Assembly: GCA_965247385.1 (NCBI GenBank)
Contig: CBDFHG010000007.1
Coordinates: 1,116,001 to 1,180,000 of the forward strand
Reading direction: 5' to 3'
From: Thermohalobaculum sp965247385
GTDB taxonomy: Bacteria > Pseudomonadota > Alphaproteobacteria > Rhodobacterales > Rhodobacteraceae
Length of the DNA stretch: 64,000 nt
The translations under genes and the position numbers were made by a program. Below, piece by piece: positions 9,535 through 18,305 of the stretch. Under the pieces are notes generated by a model. It did no database searches. It was given only the letters and a program-made list of their open reading frames with translations, and was not told the DNA's origin. Position 1 is the stretch's first letter. Each line of letters starts with the position of its first letter.

Positions 9535-10440
9535 TCAACCAGTAATCACACTCAAAGGCCCAATAATTCGTAAAATCGGGTATTTTCGTTGGATTTCGGC
9601 ACAAATGACACGGTCTCGGCCGTCCATATCCGTCAAAACAGCGCTCACAGCGATCGACGCATTGGCCAGAATCCTGCCGACCGCGCGCGCCTGTCGCGGA
9701 CCGATCTCCAGAAGCAACTGCCCTCCGGGCGCAAGCAAGGCACCGGCGCCGCAAGCGATCTGGCGGTAGGCGTCCAATCCGTCGGCACCTGGATCGCTGT
9801 TGGGGCGGAGTGCCGCAAGCGGCTCGTGCAGGCGCACTTCCGGGGCGAGCCCGGCGATCTCGTTTGCGGCGATATAGGGCGGGTTCGAGACGATCAGGTC
9901 GAACCGCCCGGTCAGCCCGGTGCACCATTCGCCGACAACCAGATCGGCCCGCCCCGCCACGTCGAGGCGCTGGGCATTCTCCGCTGCCACAGCGAGGGCG
10001 GCCGGGCTGTTGTCAACGCCGACGCCTCGGGCCTGCGGCCACGCGGCCAGCAGGGTCAGCAGGATGCAGCCGGACCCCGTTCCGAGATCCAGAACGCAAC
10101 CGGCGGGGGGGCCTTCAAGCGCGCGGGCGATCAGCGTTTCCGTCTCGGGTCGCGGGTCGAGTACCGCCGGGGTGACCCGAAAGCGGTGGCCCCAGAATTC
10201 ACGCTCGCCGATGATGTGCGAGACTGGCGCGCGGCCCTCGCGGGCTACGATGGCGGTCTCGAAACGGCTGATCTCGCGGGCCGGGGCCGGATCGGTCATC
10301 GCCGCCGACAATTGGGCGCCGTCGATGTTCGCCGCCCAGCGGTAGAGCACCCGCGCATCGCGCTCGGGCTCGGATACCCCTGCACCGATCAGCCGGGCGA
10401 CGCCACCGGCGATGATGTCGGCCCGAGTGGGGTCTTTCAC
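9535..10440 (-). CDS. prmC: Peptide chain release factor N5-glutamine methyltransferase
   Basis: 301 residues, HemK/PrmC family. A helical N-terminal domain (about 1-85) precedes a Rossmann methyltransferase domain with motif I CVLDLGTGSGCILLTLL and the substrate-binding tetrapeptide in IVSNPPYIAANEIAGL. It methylates the glutamine of the GGQ motif of RF1/RF2, increasing termination efficiency. The start is GTG and overlaps the stop of prfA, whose product is its substrate, so enzyme and substrate are translationally coupled. The last residues near 9535 diverge from the usual family end. Confidence 0.93.
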   Translation of the reverse strand: MKDPTRADIIAGGVARLIGAGVSEPERDARVLYRWAANIDGAQLSAAMTDPAPAREISRFETAIVAREGRAPVSHIIGEREFWGHRFRVTPAVLDPRPETETLIARALEGPPAGCVLDLGTGSGCILLTLLAAWPQARGVGVDNSPAALAVAAENAQRLDVAGRADLVVGEWCTGLTGRFDLIVSNPPYIAANEIAGLAPEVRLHEPLAALRPNSDPGADGLDAYRQIACGAGALLAPGGQLLLEIGPRQARAVGRILANASIAVSAVLTDMDGRDRVICAEIQRKYPILRIIGPLSVITG

Positions 10441-11492
10441 GCCTCCATCTCCGCCAGCCTGGCGGCCTGATCCGCGGCGATCAGCGCGTCGGTGATCTCG
10501 GTCAGATCGCCCGCCATCACTTGATCAAGCCGGTAGAGGGTCAGCCCGATGCGGTGGTCGGTCACCCGCCCTTGCGGGAAGTTGTAGGTGCGAATCCGCT
10601 CGGACCGGTCGCCGGAACCGACTTGGCCCTTGCGCTCGGCGGCGCGCTCGGCATCGGCCTGCCGGCGCTCGGCGTCGTAGAGCCGGGCGCGCAGCACTTC
10701 CATGGCGCGGGCGCGGTTCTGGTGCTGTGATTTCTCCGACGAGGTCACCACGATACCGGTCGGCAGATGGGTGATCCGCACCGCCGAGTCGGTGGTATTG
10801 ACGTGTTGCCCACCAGCGCCGGAGGCCCGCATGGTGTCGATGCGGATGTCCGTGGCGGGAACATTGATGTCGATCTCCTCGACCTCGGGCAGCACGGCGA
10901 CGGTGGCGGCCGAGGTGTGGATGCGCCCGCTCGCCTCGGTCACCGGCACCCGCTGCACCCGATGGACGCCACTCTCGAATTTGAGCCTGGCGAAGACGCC
11001 CTCGCCGCGAATCGCCACCACCACCTCCTTGCAACCACCCAGTTCGGCCGGGGTTTCGTCGAGAATATCGGCCTTCCAGCCCTGCGATTCGGCGAAGCGC
11101 AGATACATGCGTAACAGGTCGCCCGCAAACAGCGCCGCCTCGTCGCCGCCGGTTCCGGGGCGGATTTCCAGGATGGCGGCACGGTTGTCGGCGGCGTCGC
11201 GGGGCAGCAGCGCCAGGCGGACAGCCTCCTCCAGCGCCAGCAGGCGGGTCTCGATCCTGGCGATTTCCTCCTCGACCAGGGCGCGCATGTCCGGCTCGTC
11301 CAGCAACTCGCGGGCAGCGGCCAGATCGGCCTGCGCCCCCTGCCAGTCGCGGACCGCCGCCACCACCGGCTGCAGCTGCGAATAGTCGCGGCCAAGCTGG
11401 GCGATTTCAGCCGGATCGGTCGCATCGAGCATCTTCGCCTCGATAAAGGCGAAACGTTCGAGGATTTCCTGCATGCGTTGGACCGGGATCAT
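10437..11492 (-). CDS. prfA: Peptide chain release factor 1
   Basis: About 351 residues, normal RF1 length. The translation contains the GGQ loop (RASGAGGQHVNTTDSAVRI), whose glutamine is the target of the adjacent PrmC, and a coiled N-terminal domain. RF1 reads UAA and UAG and triggers peptide release on the ribosome. I start at the ATG giving MIPVQRMQEILERF; a GTG two codons upstream is also possible. The stop overlaps the prmC start. An ISAs1-family element is inserted about 40 bp upstream of the start and may have separated the gene from its native promoter. Confidence 0.95.
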   Translation of the reverse strand: MIPVQRMQEILERFAFIEAKMLDATDPAEIAQLGRDYSQLQPVVAAVRDWQGAQADLAAARELLDEPDMRALVEEEIARIETRLLALEEAVRLALLPRDAADNRAAILEIRPGTGGDEAALFAGDLLRMYLRFAESQGWKADILDETPAELGGCKEVVVAIRGEGVFARLKFESGVHRVQRVPVTEASGRIHTSAATVAVLPEVEEIDINVPATDIRIDTMRASGAGGQHVNTTDSAVRITHLPTGIVVTSSEKSQHQNRARAMEVLRARLYDAERRQADAERAAERKGQVGSGDRSERIRTYNFPQGRVTDHRIGLTLYRLDQVMAGDLTEITDALIAADQAARLAEMEA

Positions 11493-11530
11493 GGCCACGG
11501 GGTCTGCCCCGGCGCAACCCTAAGGTCAAG

Positions 11531-11540
11531 AGCGCGCATT
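11531..11540. repeat. 10-bp target-site duplication, left copy (ISAs1 element)
   Basis: The sequence agcgcgcatt abuts the left end of the IS and recurs exactly at the right end (12783-12792). ISAs1-family insertions normally duplicate 8-10 bp. Confidence 0.93.
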
Positions 11541-12691
11541 CAGGGGAATCGCATGAAGGTTATGCGGTCAAAATGGATTTGAGGAATTGATTGATTATTC
11601 CAGCCGGCTTTTTTGCGCATGACCCGGAGTGATTTTTTCTGTTTTGCCCTGTTGAGCAAGTTCATCGCCATGTGTTTGATGACGGTGAAGTTTTTGCGAG
11701 CGTGGTCTTTTCGCACCCGGCAATCGTCATCCATGAATACGACGTCCAGCACCCAATGAAGGCGGTTTTCGATACCCCCCCAATGCGACCGAACGGCGGG
11801 GGCAAATACGGCGGCAAATACGGCGGCAAATACGGGCGCATCCGCAGGTCGTGAACTGATGAGGGAACGCGTCTGCACCGACGATTTCCCATTCACCTCC
11901 CGGCGCGATGTCACACAGCCTGTTGATGTAAGATCACGCCAATGCGGATGGCGCTCTTTGAGCCAACTGATCTTATCGCATATCCGGTAGCGGCGGGTTT
12001 CAATGCGCCCCCTATCTCCATCAACCGTTTGCAAGCAGTCACTATTATCACAGCCGATATCCTCGAACCATAGCTTGACATCCTGATGGATCGTCCCCTG
12101 ATTGCCCTTTAAAGCAAGGACATAATCGGCTTTACGATCTCGGATTTTCTGCGCGATTGCCTTCTGACACCCCATCGCGTCCAGCGTTACAATGCACCCC
12201 TCAAGGTGTAAAAGCTCCAGAAGCCTGGGAATATCCTTGATCTCATTTTTCTCGGTATCACCTGGACGCTGCCCCAACACGAACCGCATGTCATCGCAAA
12301 AGGCGGATATCATATGCAGAGGGTCACCATCTCTGGATTTGGAGCCGCGAACGGTCTTGCCGTCTATTGCCACAACCGCTCCCGATATGCGTTCGCCCAG
12401 TCCTTGCGCCCAACTTGAAAAGGCATCGCAGAAGGCGGTCGGGTCAAGCTGTCGAAATACGCTGGAAAGCGTGTCATGTGAAGGGATGCCATCCTTAAAC
12501 GAGGCCAGTTCGCGCAAAAAAGACAGCTTTTCCGTTCCATATTCAGCAATATCAACAAAACTTTCGCACCCCGAAACCACGCCGCACAGGCTCAACAGAA
12601 GTACCTCGTCAAGTGGGCAGACCACCTTGGCAGCCTGCCTTGGGTCGGGAACGGCAGACATAACAGATTGAAAAGATGTAGTGTTTTCCAT
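11540..12691 (-). CDS. ISAs1-family DDE transposase
   Basis: 383 residues. An N-terminal DDE_Tnp_1-associated domain (PDPRQAAKVVCPLDEVLLLS) is followed by the DDE core: first Asp in VVAIDGKTVRGS, second in IVTLDAMGCQKAIA, Glu in IENRLHWVLDVVFMDDDCRVRK. The core frame is intact. Two in-frame oddities lie just before the Glu block: three 12-bp units (gcggcaaatacg on the plus strand, about 11811-11835) encoding FAAVFAAVF, and a run of seven G giving HWGGIENR where relatives have one glycine. The TGA stop is completed by the first base of the flanking target duplication, so the IS itself does not encode its own full stop codon. Confidence 0.9.
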   Translation of the reverse strand: MENTTSFQSVMSAVPDPRQAAKVVCPLDEVLLLSLCGVVSGCESFVDIAEYGTEKLSFLRELASFKDGIPSHDTLSSVFRQLDPTAFCDAFSSWAQGLGERISGAVVAIDGKTVRGSKSRDGDPLHMISAFCDDMRFVLGQRPGDTEKNEIKDIPRLLELLHLEGCIVTLDAMGCQKAIAQKIRDRKADYVLALKGNQGTIHQDVKLWFEDIGCDNSDCLQTVDGDRGRIETRRYRICDKISWLKERHPHWRDLTSTGCVTSRREVNGKSSVQTRSLISSRPADAPVFAAVFAAVFAPAVRSHWGGIENRLHWVLDVVFMDDDCRVRKDHARKNFTVIKHMAMNLLNRAKQKKSLRVMRKKAGWNNQSIPQIHFDRITFMRFP

Positions 12692-12782
12692 ATTGATAAC
12701 CTCCAGAGTGTATTCTGAAGGGAGTGAATCACGCGGCCCAAATCATCGCAATATTCATATCACTGTTCATGCGATACCCCTG
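11541..12782 (-). mobile_element. ISAs1-family insertion sequence, apparently complete
   Basis: A 1242-bp element bounded by 17-bp terminal inverted repeats (caggggaatcgcatgaa at 11541-11557; the reverse complement at 12766-12782 with one mismatch) and by perfect 10-bp target duplications. It carries a single transposase gene on the minus strand. The unoccupied site can be rebuilt by removing the element and one duplication; it falls between the prfA start and the promoter of the small gene at 12837. The perfect duplication suggests a recent insertion. Confidence 0.93.
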
Positions 12783-12792
12783 AGCGCGCATT
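12783..12792. repeat. 10-bp target-site duplication, right copy (ISAs1 element)
   Basis: Exact second copy of agcgcgcatt, directly after the right inverted repeat. Confidence 0.93.
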
Positions 12793-12801
12793 GAGCAGGG
12801 G

Positions 12802-12829
12802 TTTACGGGGGCGGGAAACGGTGTATACT
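12802..12829 (+). promoter_or_regulatory. Possible sigma-70 promoter for the gene at 12837
   Basis: A good -10 (tatact, 12824-12829) has a weak -35 (tttacg, 12802-12807) at 16-bp spacing. Transcription would start within a base or two of the ATG at 12837, so the mRNA could be leaderless; no Shine-Dalgarno sequence is seen. Inference from consensus only. Confidence 0.35.
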
Positions 12830-12836
12830 GGCATTC

Positions 12837-13121
12837 ATGCGTCAGGTTCGTTTCATCGCTGGGCTGTTGTTGCTCGGCATCACCGTCGCCCCCGGCCTTG
12901 CTGCCGCACAGGCGACCCCGAATCCCAACTACTCCCCGCCGGCGGCGAAGGAGGGGTTCAGCTACCCGGATTGCTATTGCACCGACAGCAAGGGCCAGCG
13001 GGTCGACATGGGCAAGACCGCTTGCCTGATCATCGGTACGCGCCGCATTCTGGCACGATGCGACATGTCGGTAAACAACCCCATCTGGCGGCAGGAATCC
13101 GAGGGCTGCCCGGGGGTTTGA
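12837..13121 (+). CDS. Small secreted Cys-containing hypothetical protein
   Basis: 94 residues: a clear signal peptide (MRQVRFIAGLLLLGITVAP, cleavage near LAAAQA) and a mature part of about 70 residues with five cysteines (YCYCTDSKG-type pair, TACLII, ARCDM, EGCPGV). The function is not recognised; short periplasmic proteins with this N-terminal DCYCTDS...G pattern occur in alphaproteobacteria (from memory, not checked). The even spacing of cysteines suggests disulfides. The gene stands alone between the IS and a convergent DUF1499 gene. Confidence 0.7.
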   Translation: MRQVRFIAGLLLLGITVAPGLAAAQATPNPNYSPPAAKEGFSYPDCYCTDSKGQRVDMGKTACLIIGTRRILARCDMSVNNPIWRQESEGCPGV

Positions 13122-13166
13122 GGCGGGTCTTAAACGCGCTTTGGGGCAAGATTAACTGGAAACCGG

Positions 13167-13652
13167 TCAACCGCCCTGCTCCAGCGCCGCCAACCATGCC
13201 TTCACGCGGGCGCGATTGACGCCGAAATCGCTGCGACCGTAGCGCGAGCGCGACCAGACAATCAGGCCAGCGCCACCCTCCGCCGCCACGGCCTTGACCG
13301 TGAGGTAATCGGGAAAACCAACGATCCGGCTCCGCTGCACATAAGTGATCATCAGGCCGTCGAGATCACCCGCCACCAGCTCGGTGCGGGGTTGCCTCCG
13401 AGCGATGGCATCGAAGCGCGCCAGCAAATCGCGCGGGCTTTCGGAATAGAGTCGGGTTTCCGAATGGGCCGGTGCGGCGGTGGTGCCGCGCGGCGCGACG
13501 AGATGCTCGTTCGGCTTTCCACTGGGCCGCGCCGAGGACGGGTCGACATGCCACCGCGCCGGGTCGTGGCCCGAGAGGTTGATCACGGCGAAGGAGGTCG
13601 CGAGGGAGAGAACCACCGCCGCCGATAGCCATCGGCCCAGGCGGCGCAGCAT
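13167..13652 (-). CDS. DUF1499 domain-containing membrane-anchored protein
   Basis: 161 residues. One N-terminal membrane segment (LGRWLSAAVVLSLATSFAVI) is followed by a region with the DUF1499 pattern: LVAGDLDGLMITYVQRSRI, VGFPDYLTVKAVAAEGGAGL and the closing SRSRYGRSDFGVNRARVKAWL. The function of the family is unknown; it is probably periplasmic. It starts 3 bp after the ispG stop on the same strand, so the two are probably cotranscribed. Confidence 0.8.
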   Translation of the reverse strand: MLRRLGRWLSAAVVLSLATSFAVINLSGHDPARWHVDPSSARPSGKPNEHLVAPRGTTAAPAHSETRLYSESPRDLLARFDAIARRQPRTELVAGDLDGLMITYVQRSRIVGFPDYLTVKAVAAEGGAGLIVWSRSRYGRSDFGVNRARVKAWLAALEQGG

Positions 13653-13655
13653 CGG

Positions 13656-14819
13656 CTACTCGGCCGCATGTGGAGGCGCGGCGGAGTCGGCCTCCAGTTT
13701 GGCGGCCTCCAGTTCAGCCGCCTCGATCTCAGCAGCCTTCTTCTCGACCAGTTCGACGATGTGGTCGATCATGTGGTTGTTGCTCATCTTGTGGTCCTGC
13801 TTGCCCGCCACATAGACCATTCCGGAGCCCGCGCCGCCGCCGGTGAAGCCGACATCGGTCATCAGCGCCTCGCCGGGGCCGTTGACCACGCAGCCGATGA
13901 TCGAAAGGCTGATCGGGGTGTGGATATGGGCCAGCCGCTCCTCGATGAGACCGACGGTCTTGATGACATCGAAGCCCTGGCGCGCGCAGGATGGGCACGA
14001 GATGACCGTCACGCCACGATGGCGCAGGCCCAGCGCCTTCAGGATCTCAAAACCCGCCTTGACCTCCTCGACCGGGTCGGCCGAGAGCGAGACACGGATG
14101 GTGTCGCCGATACCCATCCACAGAAGGTTGCCCATCCCGATGGCGGATTTGATCGTGCCGGAGACCAACCCGCCCGCCTCGGTGATGCCGAGATGGACCG
14201 GCGCGTCGCAGGCATCGGCCAGTTGCTGATAGGCGGCGGCGGCCAGGAACACGTCGGAGGCCTTCACGCTGATCTTGAATTCGTGGAAATCATTGTCCTG
14301 GAGGATCTTCATATGCTCGATGCCGGATTCGACCATCGCGTCCGGGCAGGGCTCGGCGTATTTCTCCAGCAGATGCTTCTCCAGCGAGCCCGCATTGACC
14401 CCGATCCGCATCGAGCAGCCGTGGTCACGGGCGGCCTTGATGACCTCGCGCACCCGGTCCGGCGAACCGATATTGCCGGGGTTGATCCGCAGACAGGCCG
14501 CCCCTGCCTCGGCCGCCTCGATGGCACGCTTGTAGTGGAAATGAATGTCGGCGACGATCGGCACGTCGACGGCGCGGACGATGTGTTTCAGCGCCGCCGT
14601 CGAGTCCTGGTCGGGGCAGGAAATGCGGACGATATCGGCTCCGGCCTCGGCGCAGGCCTGGACCTGGGCGATGGTGGCCTGGGCGTCCGAGGTCAGGGTG
14701 TTGGTCATGGTCTGCACCGAAATCGGCGCGTCGCCGCCAACCTCGACCGGGCCGACCCGGACTTTGCGGCTTTTGCGGCGGTAGATGTCACGCCACGGGC
14801 GGACGGCATTGATCGACAT
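13656..14819 (-). CDS. ispG: 4-hydroxy-3-methylbut-2-en-1-yl diphosphate synthase (flavodoxin-type)
   Basis: 387 residues, GcpE family. A TIM-barrel domain begins VGGDAPISVQTMTNTLTSD, with RINPGNIG and GVNAGSLEKHLLEKY. The iron-sulfur part includes VTVISCPSCARQGFDVIKT and SIIGCVVNGPGEA, giving the three conserved cysteines of the [4Fe-4S] cluster. It converts methylerythritol cyclodiphosphate to HMBPP in the MEP isoprenoid pathway. The C-terminus ends in an unusual Ala/Glu-rich tail of about 30 residues (KKAAEIEAAELEAAKLEAD). A GAGGAG ribosome binding site precedes the ATG. Confidence 0.95.
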   Translation of the reverse strand: MSINAVRPWRDIYRRKSRKVRVGPVEVGGDAPISVQTMTNTLTSDAQATIAQVQACAEAGADIVRISCPDQDSTAALKHIVRAVDVPIVADIHFHYKRAIEAAEAGAACLRINPGNIGSPDRVREVIKAARDHGCSMRIGVNAGSLEKHLLEKYAEPCPDAMVESGIEHMKILQDNDFHEFKISVKASDVFLAAAAYQQLADACDAPVHLGITEAGGLVSGTIKSAIGMGNLLWMGIGDTIRVSLSADPVEEVKAGFEILKALGLRHRGVTVISCPSCARQGFDVIKTVGLIEERLAHIHTPISLSIIGCVVNGPGEALMTDVGFTGGGAGSGMVYVAGKQDHKMSNNHMIDHIVELVEKKAAEIEAAELEAAKLEADSAAPPHAAE

Positions 14820-14924
14820 GGGGCTGGCTCTCCTCGGAGATAGCTCTCGGTCCGAGAAATAGGCTCTTGGTGGGTGGATGTCGAGGGGGTGGTGTTGGGT
14901 CTCCGGAGCCCAGCGCCGATCCGC

Positions 14925-16130
14925 CTATTGAGGCAGAACCGCCTCGGCGCGTTGTTGCGCGGTACTGCCTGACTCTGTATCGATGGCCCCGGAACTGGCC
15001 TGGGGGACCCGGCTCTCGATATCGGCGGCAAGCAAGGATAGCTCCTTGACCACTCGACCCGACGGGCCAATCGGGCCATAGGGTGCGCCATTGACGAGAA
15101 CATAGATCGACCCGGCATTGCCGGCGCGAAGCATGGGCGAGGTGACCCGTTCCGGAACTGCGAACCGGCCGCCTGCGGCCAGGGTGCCTTGGAAGACAAC
15201 CGCCTCAGCCCCGTCACGCAATCGGATCCAGGCGGTGTCGGTGGCGTGAATGACGATCCGTGGCGGACCGGCGGGGACCACCGCAGCCAATTCTGCGCCG
15301 GCCAGGGCCGGATCGGCCTCCGGGCCTGCGGTCAAGATCTCCGCATCCTCGGCCCCGGCCATGACGGGTCCGTTCGACAATGCTGGATCGCGGTCGCGGA
15401 ACACGCCGGAGGTCGCCGGGTCGATTGCCGAAATCGGGCCGTCTCGGGCCGGCAGGGTCGGCGGCAGCAATTCGACCGGTGTGGTCGCGGGCAGCGCGCC
15501 GTCGCCCTGATATGCATCGCCATCGGGGCGGAGCAGCAAGCCATGCTCGACCGAGGGCGCGGTGATCAACGGCACCTCCGCAACCACGTCCGGAGCCTCA
15601 GGCAGCGGCGCGAATCCAACCCGCTGAATGTCCTGCAACAGGGCGTATCCGCCATAGCCGAGACCTGCGACCAACCCCAGCATAGCCACCATTGAGGTCA
15701 ACCCGCCGAGACTGATCCGACCGCTCAGGTGTGTCGGCACCGACCTCACGGCGAAGCGCGACTGGATCAGCCCGGATCCAAGCGCAGCACCCGCCGCGAC
15801 AATGTCCGGCAGACCACCACCGGTTTGCGTTGGCTGCTCAACTCCGACCAAGGATGAAACTGGCGAGCGGAAACCCGATTCGGCGCAGAAGCGACGGTAA
15901 CAATCATCCGGGTTCAGGCTCAGATAGCGGGCATAGGACCGGACATAGCCAGCCACCACGCTGTCATTGGGAAAACCGTCGAGATCACAATCCTCGATGG
16001 CGCGGATCACAGTGGCCTTGATACGGAGGTCATCCTCGGCGCTAAGCAGGTTCTTGCCAAGGGACGCGCGTTCGCCACGCATCTCGTCGCCGAGCGTAAC
16101 CTCATAGTCGTCATAGCCCCGAAGCCTCAT
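14925..16130 (-). CDS. RodZ-like helix-turn-helix / DUF4115 membrane protein
   Basis: 401 residues. The N-terminal cytoplasmic HTH_25-type domain is at about 10-90 (AEDDLRIKATVIRAIEDCDL, VAGYVRSYARYLSLNPDDC). One membrane helix lies near 150-170 (GGLTSMVAMLGLVAGLGYGG). A Pro/Ala-rich linker follows, then a C-terminal DUF4115 domain (DTAWIRLRDGAEAVVFQGTL ... MLRAGNAGSIYVLVNGAPYG). This is the architecture of RodZ, which links MreB to the cell-wall elongation machinery. Alphaproteobacterial versions commonly lie beside ispG, as here (105 bp upstream on the same strand). Confidence 0.82.
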   Translation of the reverse strand: MRLRGYDDYEVTLGDEMRGERASLGKNLLSAEDDLRIKATVIRAIEDCDLDGFPNDSVVAGYVRSYARYLSLNPDDCYRRFCAESGFRSPVSSLVGVEQPTQTGGGLPDIVAAGAALGSGLIQSRFAVRSVPTHLSGRISLGGLTSMVAMLGLVAGLGYGGYALLQDIQRVGFAPLPEAPDVVAEVPLITAPSVEHGLLLRPDGDAYQGDGALPATTPVELLPPTLPARDGPISAIDPATSGVFRDRDPALSNGPVMAGAEDAEILTAGPEADPALAGAELAAVVPAGPPRIVIHATDTAWIRLRDGAEAVVFQGTLAAGGRFAVPERVTSPMLRAGNAGSIYVLVNGAPYGPIGPSGRVVKELSLLAADIESRVPQASSGAIDTESGSTAQQRAEAVLPQ

Positions 16131-16245
16131 ACGGGCATCTCCTGTCCAGGCTGTTCACCGCTCAATTGTCGAGTGTATTTTCGCCCGTCGCCTTGCGGCG
16201 AGTATTACAGACTAAATCGGGTATTTCAATCGCCGTCATGGCGTT

Positions 16246-17478
16246 TCAGGCGCGATTTTGGTCAATTGTGGTTCTTTTTAAGGAGAATTCTGTCCATAAA
16301 GCGTTAAGACCTTCGAGTAACCGCCCCATCATTTCAGCATTATGGACCGGCGACGGGGTAAATCGCAGCCGTTCGGTCCCGCGTGGAACGGTGGGATAAT
16401 TGATCGGCTGGACGTAGATGTCCCAATCTGCCAGCAGTCGATCCGACAGCGCCTTGCAAACCACCGGATCGCCGACATGGACCGGCACGATGTGGCTGAG
16501 GTTGTCCATCACCGGCAAGCCAAGGCTGGCCAAGGCCGTCTTGAGGGCCCGGGCGCGGTCCTGGTGGCGCTGGCGCAGCATCCGGTCGTCCTTCAGCGCC
16601 CGTACGCTGGTCAGCGCACCGGCAGCGACGGCGGGCGTCAGCGAGGTGGTGAAGATAAAAGCCGTGGCGAAGGAGCGGATCGCGTCGACCAGGTTCTCGC
16701 TGCCCGCGATGTAGCCACCCTGCACACCAAACGCCTTGGCCAGAGTGCCATTGACGATATCGATCCGGTCGGCCAGGCCCTGGGCCTCGGCCAGCCCGCC
16801 GCCGCGCGTGCCATACATGCCGACGGCGTGGACCTCGTCGAGATAGGTCAGCGCATCGTATTCCCGGGCCAGGTCGCAGATCTTGGCCAGAGGGCCGAAA
16901 TCACCGTCCATCGAGTATATTGATTCGAAGGCAATCAGCTTCGGCGCGTCGGCAGGTGCTGCGGCCAGCAACTCCTTGAGATGGGCGACGTCGTTGTGGC
17001 GCCAGACGTGTTTTTCGCAGCGGCCGTGGCGGATCCCCTCGATCATCGAAGCATGGTTCAGCGTGTCCGAGAAGATGATCAGGCCCGGTAACAATTTAGG
17101 CAGGGTCGCCAGCGCCGCCTCGTTGGCGTTGTAGGCCGAGGTGAACAGGAGCGCAGCCGGTTTGTCATGCAGATCGGCGAGTTCTTCCTCCAGCGCCACG
17201 TGGTAATGGGTGGTGCCGGAGATGTTGCGGGTGCCTCCGGAGCCCGCGCCGGCGCTGTCGACGGCGTGTTTCATGGCATCGAGCACCGCCGGGTTCTGGC
17301 CCATGCCGAGATAATCGTTGCCGCACCAGACGGTAATGCGCCGTTCACGGCCGTCGGCCTCACGCAGCAGTGCATGGGGGAAGGCACCGCGCAGGCGCAG
17401 GATATCCACGAAGACCCGGTAACGCCCTTCGGCGCGCAACCCGTCAAGGGCCTCGGCGAATTTGCCCTCGTAGTCCAT
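16246..17478 (-). CDS. hemA: 5-aminolevulinate synthase (C4 pathway)
   Basis: About 410 residues from the ATG giving MDYEGKFAEALDGLRAEGRY; this start is favoured by family alignment and by GGAG at proper spacing, whereas the ATG two codons earlier is too close. Class-II PLP aminotransferase fold: the N-terminal VWCGNDYLGMGQNP, GSGGTRNISGTTHYHVALE, and the PLP lysine in GTLAKAFGVQGGYIAG. It condenses glycine and succinyl-CoA to 5-aminolevulinate, the first step of haem synthesis. The C4 route is a hallmark of alphaproteobacteria. A perfect inverted repeat lies about 110 bp upstream. Confidence 0.95.
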   Translation of the reverse strand: MDYEGKFAEALDGLRAEGRYRVFVDILRLRGAFPHALLREADGRERRITVWCGNDYLGMGQNPAVLDAMKHAVDSAGAGSGGTRNISGTTHYHVALEEELADLHDKPAALLFTSAYNANEAALATLPKLLPGLIIFSDTLNHASMIEGIRHGRCEKHVWRHNDVAHLKELLAAAPADAPKLIAFESIYSMDGDFGPLAKICDLAREYDALTYLDEVHAVGMYGTRGGGLAEAQGLADRIDIVNGTLAKAFGVQGGYIAGSENLVDAIRSFATAFIFTTSLTPAVAAGALTSVRALKDDRMLRQRHQDRARALKTALASLGLPVMDNLSHIVPVHVGDPVVCKALSDRLLADWDIYVQPINYPTVPRGTERLRFTPSPVHNAEMMGRLLEGLNALWTEFSLKRTTIDQNRA

Positions 17479-17585
17479 GGTCATATCTCCGGATCCTATC
17501 GCTGGGTTGCTTCGCTGGCCTGCGACGCGCAACCCGTCCGCCCCAACCGTATTCGGGCCGCACGGCTCTTCATATAAGCCCGTCA

Positions 17586-17614
17586 CGTCGGGTTTGCACG
17601 AAAAACACCCGACG
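17586..17614. promoter_or_regulatory. Inverted repeat upstream of hemA
   Basis: Perfect 8-bp arms, cgtcgggt and acccgacg, separated by 13 bases. It lies 108 bp upstream of the hemA start on the minus strand. It could be an operator or part of a leader hairpin; no factor is identified. Confidence 0.3.
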
Positions 17615-17750
17615 CGATTGCTACCAATGGCTGCGCCGGGTGCATATCGGGGATCGTTAGGGGAAAACCGGATCGGATTCGGTGGCGCGGTCCATTACCC
17701 GTTTGGGAAGCCGTGGCGGGCATCCTCGGCCTGTCGCCATTTTGGCGCAC

Positions 17751-17775
17751 GCCCGGCCCGAAATTCGGACCGGGC
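17751..17775 (-). terminator. GC-rich hairpin after the LdtR-like gene
   Basis: Arms gcccggcccgaa and ttcggaccgggc (11 of 12 pairs) with a 1-base centre, 8 bp beyond the stop at 17784. There is no uridine tract, so termination is only probable. Confidence 0.4.
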
Positions 17776-17783
17776 GGCACTGC

Positions 17784-18305
17784 TCAGTAGATGTATCTGA
17801 TTTCCTCGGTCCAATAGCGTTCGACCGAGCGCCGGTCCCGATTCATGCCTTCGATCCCTTCCGGACGCAGGCGTTCGTTGGCGGTCAGTTCCTCGGCATG
17901 GCGGCGGAACAATTCGGCGACGGTGCGATGCACCTCCTTGCCTTGCTCGGTCAGCTTCACCCGTACCGAGCGCCGGTCGATGTCGCAACGCTGGTGGTCG
18001 ATACAGCCGGCCTCGACCAGCTTCTTGAGATTGTAGGAAACATTCGAGCCCTGATAGTCGCCGCGGCTTTTCAATTCGCCCGCGGTCATCACCTTGTGGC
18101 CAATGTTGAACAGCAGGAGCGCCTGCACCGAGTTGATCTCGAACCGGCCCAGCCGCTCGAATTCATCCTTGATCACGTCGAGGAGTCGCCGGTGCGAGCG
18201 CTCGACCATGGACAGGGTTTCGAGATAGCCGGAAAACAGGTCGGGACCGACCTCATCCTCACAGGCGGTGGCAAGGGCTGCACTGTTGCTCATACTGGCA
18301 CTCAT
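17784..18305 (-). CDS. LdtR-like MarR-family winged-helix regulator
   Basis: 173 residues, starting MSASMSNSAAL (or four codons later). The winged-helix region reads DEFERLGRFEINSVQALLLF, TAGELKSRGDYQGSNVSYNL, KKLVEAGCIDHQRCDIDRRS. This INSVQALLL...GSNVSYNLKKL pattern is that of the alphaproteobacterial regulator studied as LdtR in Liberibacter, where it controls an L,D-transpeptidase and stress tolerance. Applying that role here is inference. A longer frame open across the next gene on this strand is a shadow. Confidence 0.82.
   Translation of the reverse strand: MSASMSNSAALATACEDEVGPDLFSGYLETLSMVERSHRRLLDVIKDEFERLGRFEINSVQALLLFNIGHKVMTAGELKSRGDYQGSNVSYNLKKLVEAGCIDHQRCDIDRRSVRVKLTEQGKEVHRTVAELFRRHAEELTANERLRPEGIEGMNRDRRSVERYWTEEIRYIY

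Noticed and set aside
13668..14843. 391-codon plus-strand frame
   Set aside because: Antisense shadow of ispG.
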